From Planctomycetota bacterium (GTDB lineage Bacteria; Planctomycetota; UBA8742; UBA2392), in assembly GCA_020425695.1 (NCBI GenBank), contig JAGQRE010000032.1, positions 1 through 33,090 on the forward strand: a stretch of 33,090 nt of DNA, read 5' to 3'. Under the pieces are notes generated by a model that saw only the letters and a list, made by a program, of their open reading frames with translations, was not told where the DNA came from and searched no databases. Each line of letters begins with the position of its first letter. Within the stretch, counting starts at the first letter, position 1. Positions 32,481 through 33,090 of this stretch are shown one piece after another. Position numbers and translations under genes: made by a program.

Positions 32481-32508
32481 TTGACAGTGCGGGGTTCGTT
32501 GATACCTT
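32481..32508 (+). promoter_or_regulatory. Promoter for tRNA-Leu
   Basis: A perfect -35 TTGACA (32481-32486), then a 16-base spacer and TACCTT (32503-32508) as a weak -10. The predicted start lies about six bases before the mature 5' end of the tRNA at 32521. Confidence 0.55.
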
Positions 32509-32520
32509 CCCCGATCCACT

Positions 32521-32607
32521 GCGCAGGTGGCGGAATTGGCAGACGCGCCAGACTAAGGATCTGGTTCCCTTCGGGGTGTGCGGGTTCAAGTCCCGCCCTG
32601 CGCACCA
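32521..32607 (+). tRNA. tRNA-Leu(AAG)
   Basis: An 87-base class II tRNA with encoded CCA. The acceptor stem GCGCAGG pairs with CCTGCGC (32597-32603), with A73 and CCA following. The D-arm is of the leucine type (GGCGGAATTGGCAGACGC), the anticodon stem is CCAGA/TCTGG with loop CTAAGGA, so the anticodon is AAG, and the long variable arm has a TTCG loop (TCCC-TTCG-GGGT). The T-arm is GCGGG-TTCAAGT-CCCGC. It aligns along its length with bacterial leucine tRNAs. A34 would need deamination to inosine by a TadA-type enzyme to read all of CUU/CUC/CUA. Promoter upstream, terminator directly downstream. Confidence 0.93.
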
Positions 32608-32616
32608 GAATTCAAG

Positions 32617-32648
32617 AACGCCCGCGAGAGTCAATTCGCGGGCGTTTT
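32617..32648 (+). terminator. Terminator after tRNA-Leu
   Basis: An 11-pair stem (AACGCCCGCGA with TCGCGGGCGTT) with an eight-base loop is followed by TTTTGCATTTT, ten bases beyond the CCA end of the tRNA. Confidence 0.8.
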
Positions 32649-32664
32649 GCATTTTCCCGCGTTA

Positions 32665-32760
32665 TTGAACCCGAGGCGGCCTGTCAGCCGCGCCGCTACG
32701 TTTACGCCCGTCTACGACGGGCTGCTTCGCTGTCAAACGCCTGCGGCGTTTGAGGTTCAA
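32665..32760. repeat. Small palindrome-rich element between the tRNA 3'-end copies
   Basis: About 96 bases bounded by inverted TTGAACC (32665-32671) and GGTTCAA (32754-32760). It contains three hairpins: GCGGC/GCCGC (about 32676-32691), CGCCCGTC-TAC-GACGGGC-like (about 32705-32722) and a nine-pair TCAAACGCC-TGC-GGCGTTTGA (32733-32753). It encodes no protein. It resembles a short REP-like or palindromic intergenic element. Confidence 0.45.
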
Positions 32761-32778
32761 GTCCCGCCCTGCGCACTA
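32754..32778 (+). pseudogene. Fragment of a tRNA-Leu 3' end
   Basis: GGTTCAAGTCCCGCCCTGCG followed by CACTA repeats the last 25 bases of the tRNA-Leu upstream, with CCA changed to CTA. No D-arm, anticodon arm or acceptor 5' strand precedes it, so it cannot give a tRNA. Confidence 0.8.
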
Positions 32779-32786
32779 GATTTTAA

Positions 32787-32818
32787 GAACGCCCGCGAGA
32801 AGTGAATCGCGGGCGTTC
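32787..32818 (+). terminator. Duplicated terminator hairpin
   Basis: A 12-pair stem (GAACGCCCGCGA with TCGCGGGCGTTC) is the second copy of the tRNA-Leu terminator, with a weaker U-tract. It now lies 28 bases from the stop of the convergent gene at the right edge. Confidence 0.6.
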
Positions 32819-32845
32819 TGCTTCCTTCAGGCTGACGAGAGCGTT

Positions 32846-33090
32846 CTACTTCCCCGGCCAGGCAATTCCGATAAACCCGTGTTCGCCCGCAAGCTCATCG
32901 TACGCGGGCAACTGCGCGGTGCCGATCTCGGCCCGGATGGCAGCGTCGGTATCTTCGATCAATGCGCCCCACTCGGCATTCCAATCGAAGGCTTCGCCAT
33001 TTTCTTTGGCTGTCTCGGCTTCCTCGTAAAGGTCCGCCATGCGCGCATTCATGCTGTCGAAGACTTTCGAGATGTTCTCTCGCTGTGTCG
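32846..33090 (-). CDS. 3' part of an unidentified gene running off the window
   Basis: The frame is open from the right edge to TAG at 32846-32848 and encodes at least 80 C-terminal residues. The text before the internal Met (TQRENISKVFDS) continues the same polar, helical character, so the gene probably starts outside the window, although an ATG at 33052 exists. The sequence is acidic (DLYEEAETAKENGEAFDW) and ends GFIGIAWPGK. I recognise no domain. Confidence 0.6.
   Translation of the reverse strand, partial: TQRENISKVFDSMNARMADLYEEAETAKENGEAFDWNAEWGALIEDTDAAIRAEIGTAQLPAYDELAGEHGFIGIAWPGK

Larger units (their letters stand above)
32583..32821 (+). repeat. Direct repeat of the tRNA-Leu 3' end plus terminator, 171 bp apart
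   Basis: Two copies of about 68 bases (32583-32650 and 32754-32821) share the T-loop half, the acceptor 3' strand, the CCA region and the following terminator hairpin, with a few differences. In the second copy CCA has become CTA and the 5' side of the T-stem is missing. The stretch between them (about 100 bases) has no gene and carries small inverted repeats. The pair looks like a partial tandem duplication or the two ends of an old integration event at the tRNA. Confidence 0.8.

Overview
The window reads as a chromosomal segment of a free-living, Gram-negative-type bacterium of moderately high GC, most likely a member of the Planctomycetota or a close relative. This placement is inference. 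It rests on the mix of a TonB-like anchored prenyltransferase/squalene-oxidase-repeat protein, HEAT plus von Willebrand A and CAP-domain secreted proteins, paired LysM/YkuD L,D-transpeptidases, an EF-hand-bearing AI-2E-type permease, bacillithiol synthase BshC and a matrixin protease with a Cys/transmembrane/Arg C-terminal sorting tail. No phage, transposase, CRISPR array or rRNA is visible. The only RNA gene is a tRNA-Leu near the right edge.

Left part (1-8168, + strand): after a doubtful small lipoprotein-like frame interrupted by TGA, there is a tightly packed ten-gene operon for a multisubunit Na+(K+)/H+ antiporter of the Mrp/Mnh type. Gene order is E, F, G, MbhD/E-like (the C-terminal part of MrpA as its own gene), B, C, D, a second D-like subunit, a small membrane protein and a third D-like subunit. 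This is the order of the membrane arm of archaeal Mbh hydrogenases rather than of classical mrpABCDEFG; no full-length MrpA and no hydrogenase subunits are visible.

Middle-left (8165-17480, - strand): genes read leftwards. BshC stands first, then the anchored prenyltransferase-fold protein with its own Shine-Dalgarno-defined GTG start and a UUCG-loop terminator. A run follows of AI-2E/EF-hand permease, NUDIX hydrolase, ComF phosphoribosyltransferase, two LysM/YkuD L,D-transpeptidases and a four-helix membrane protein whose stop codon overlaps that of the antiporter operon.

Middle-right (17508-23881, + strand): a GT2 glycosyltransferase and a SAM methyltransferase that overlap by one base, then three exported proteins in a row: a CAP-domain protein, a HEAT/VWA protein and a 516-residue protein with a possible degenerate metallopeptidase core.

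Right part (23893-33090): adenylosuccinate lyase of the animal-like type lies divergent from a ThiD2-ThiE fusion that appears to be transcribed from a TATAAT box leaving no 5' leader, coupled to an unassigned exported protein. On the - strand follow a small exported protein coupled to the matrixin protease, and a fused OppD-OppF ABC ATPase with its own promoter. At the edge are a promoter and gene for tRNA-Leu(AAG), its terminator, a second degenerate copy of the tRNA 3' end plus terminator 171 bp downstream, and the 3' part of an unidentified gene running off the window.
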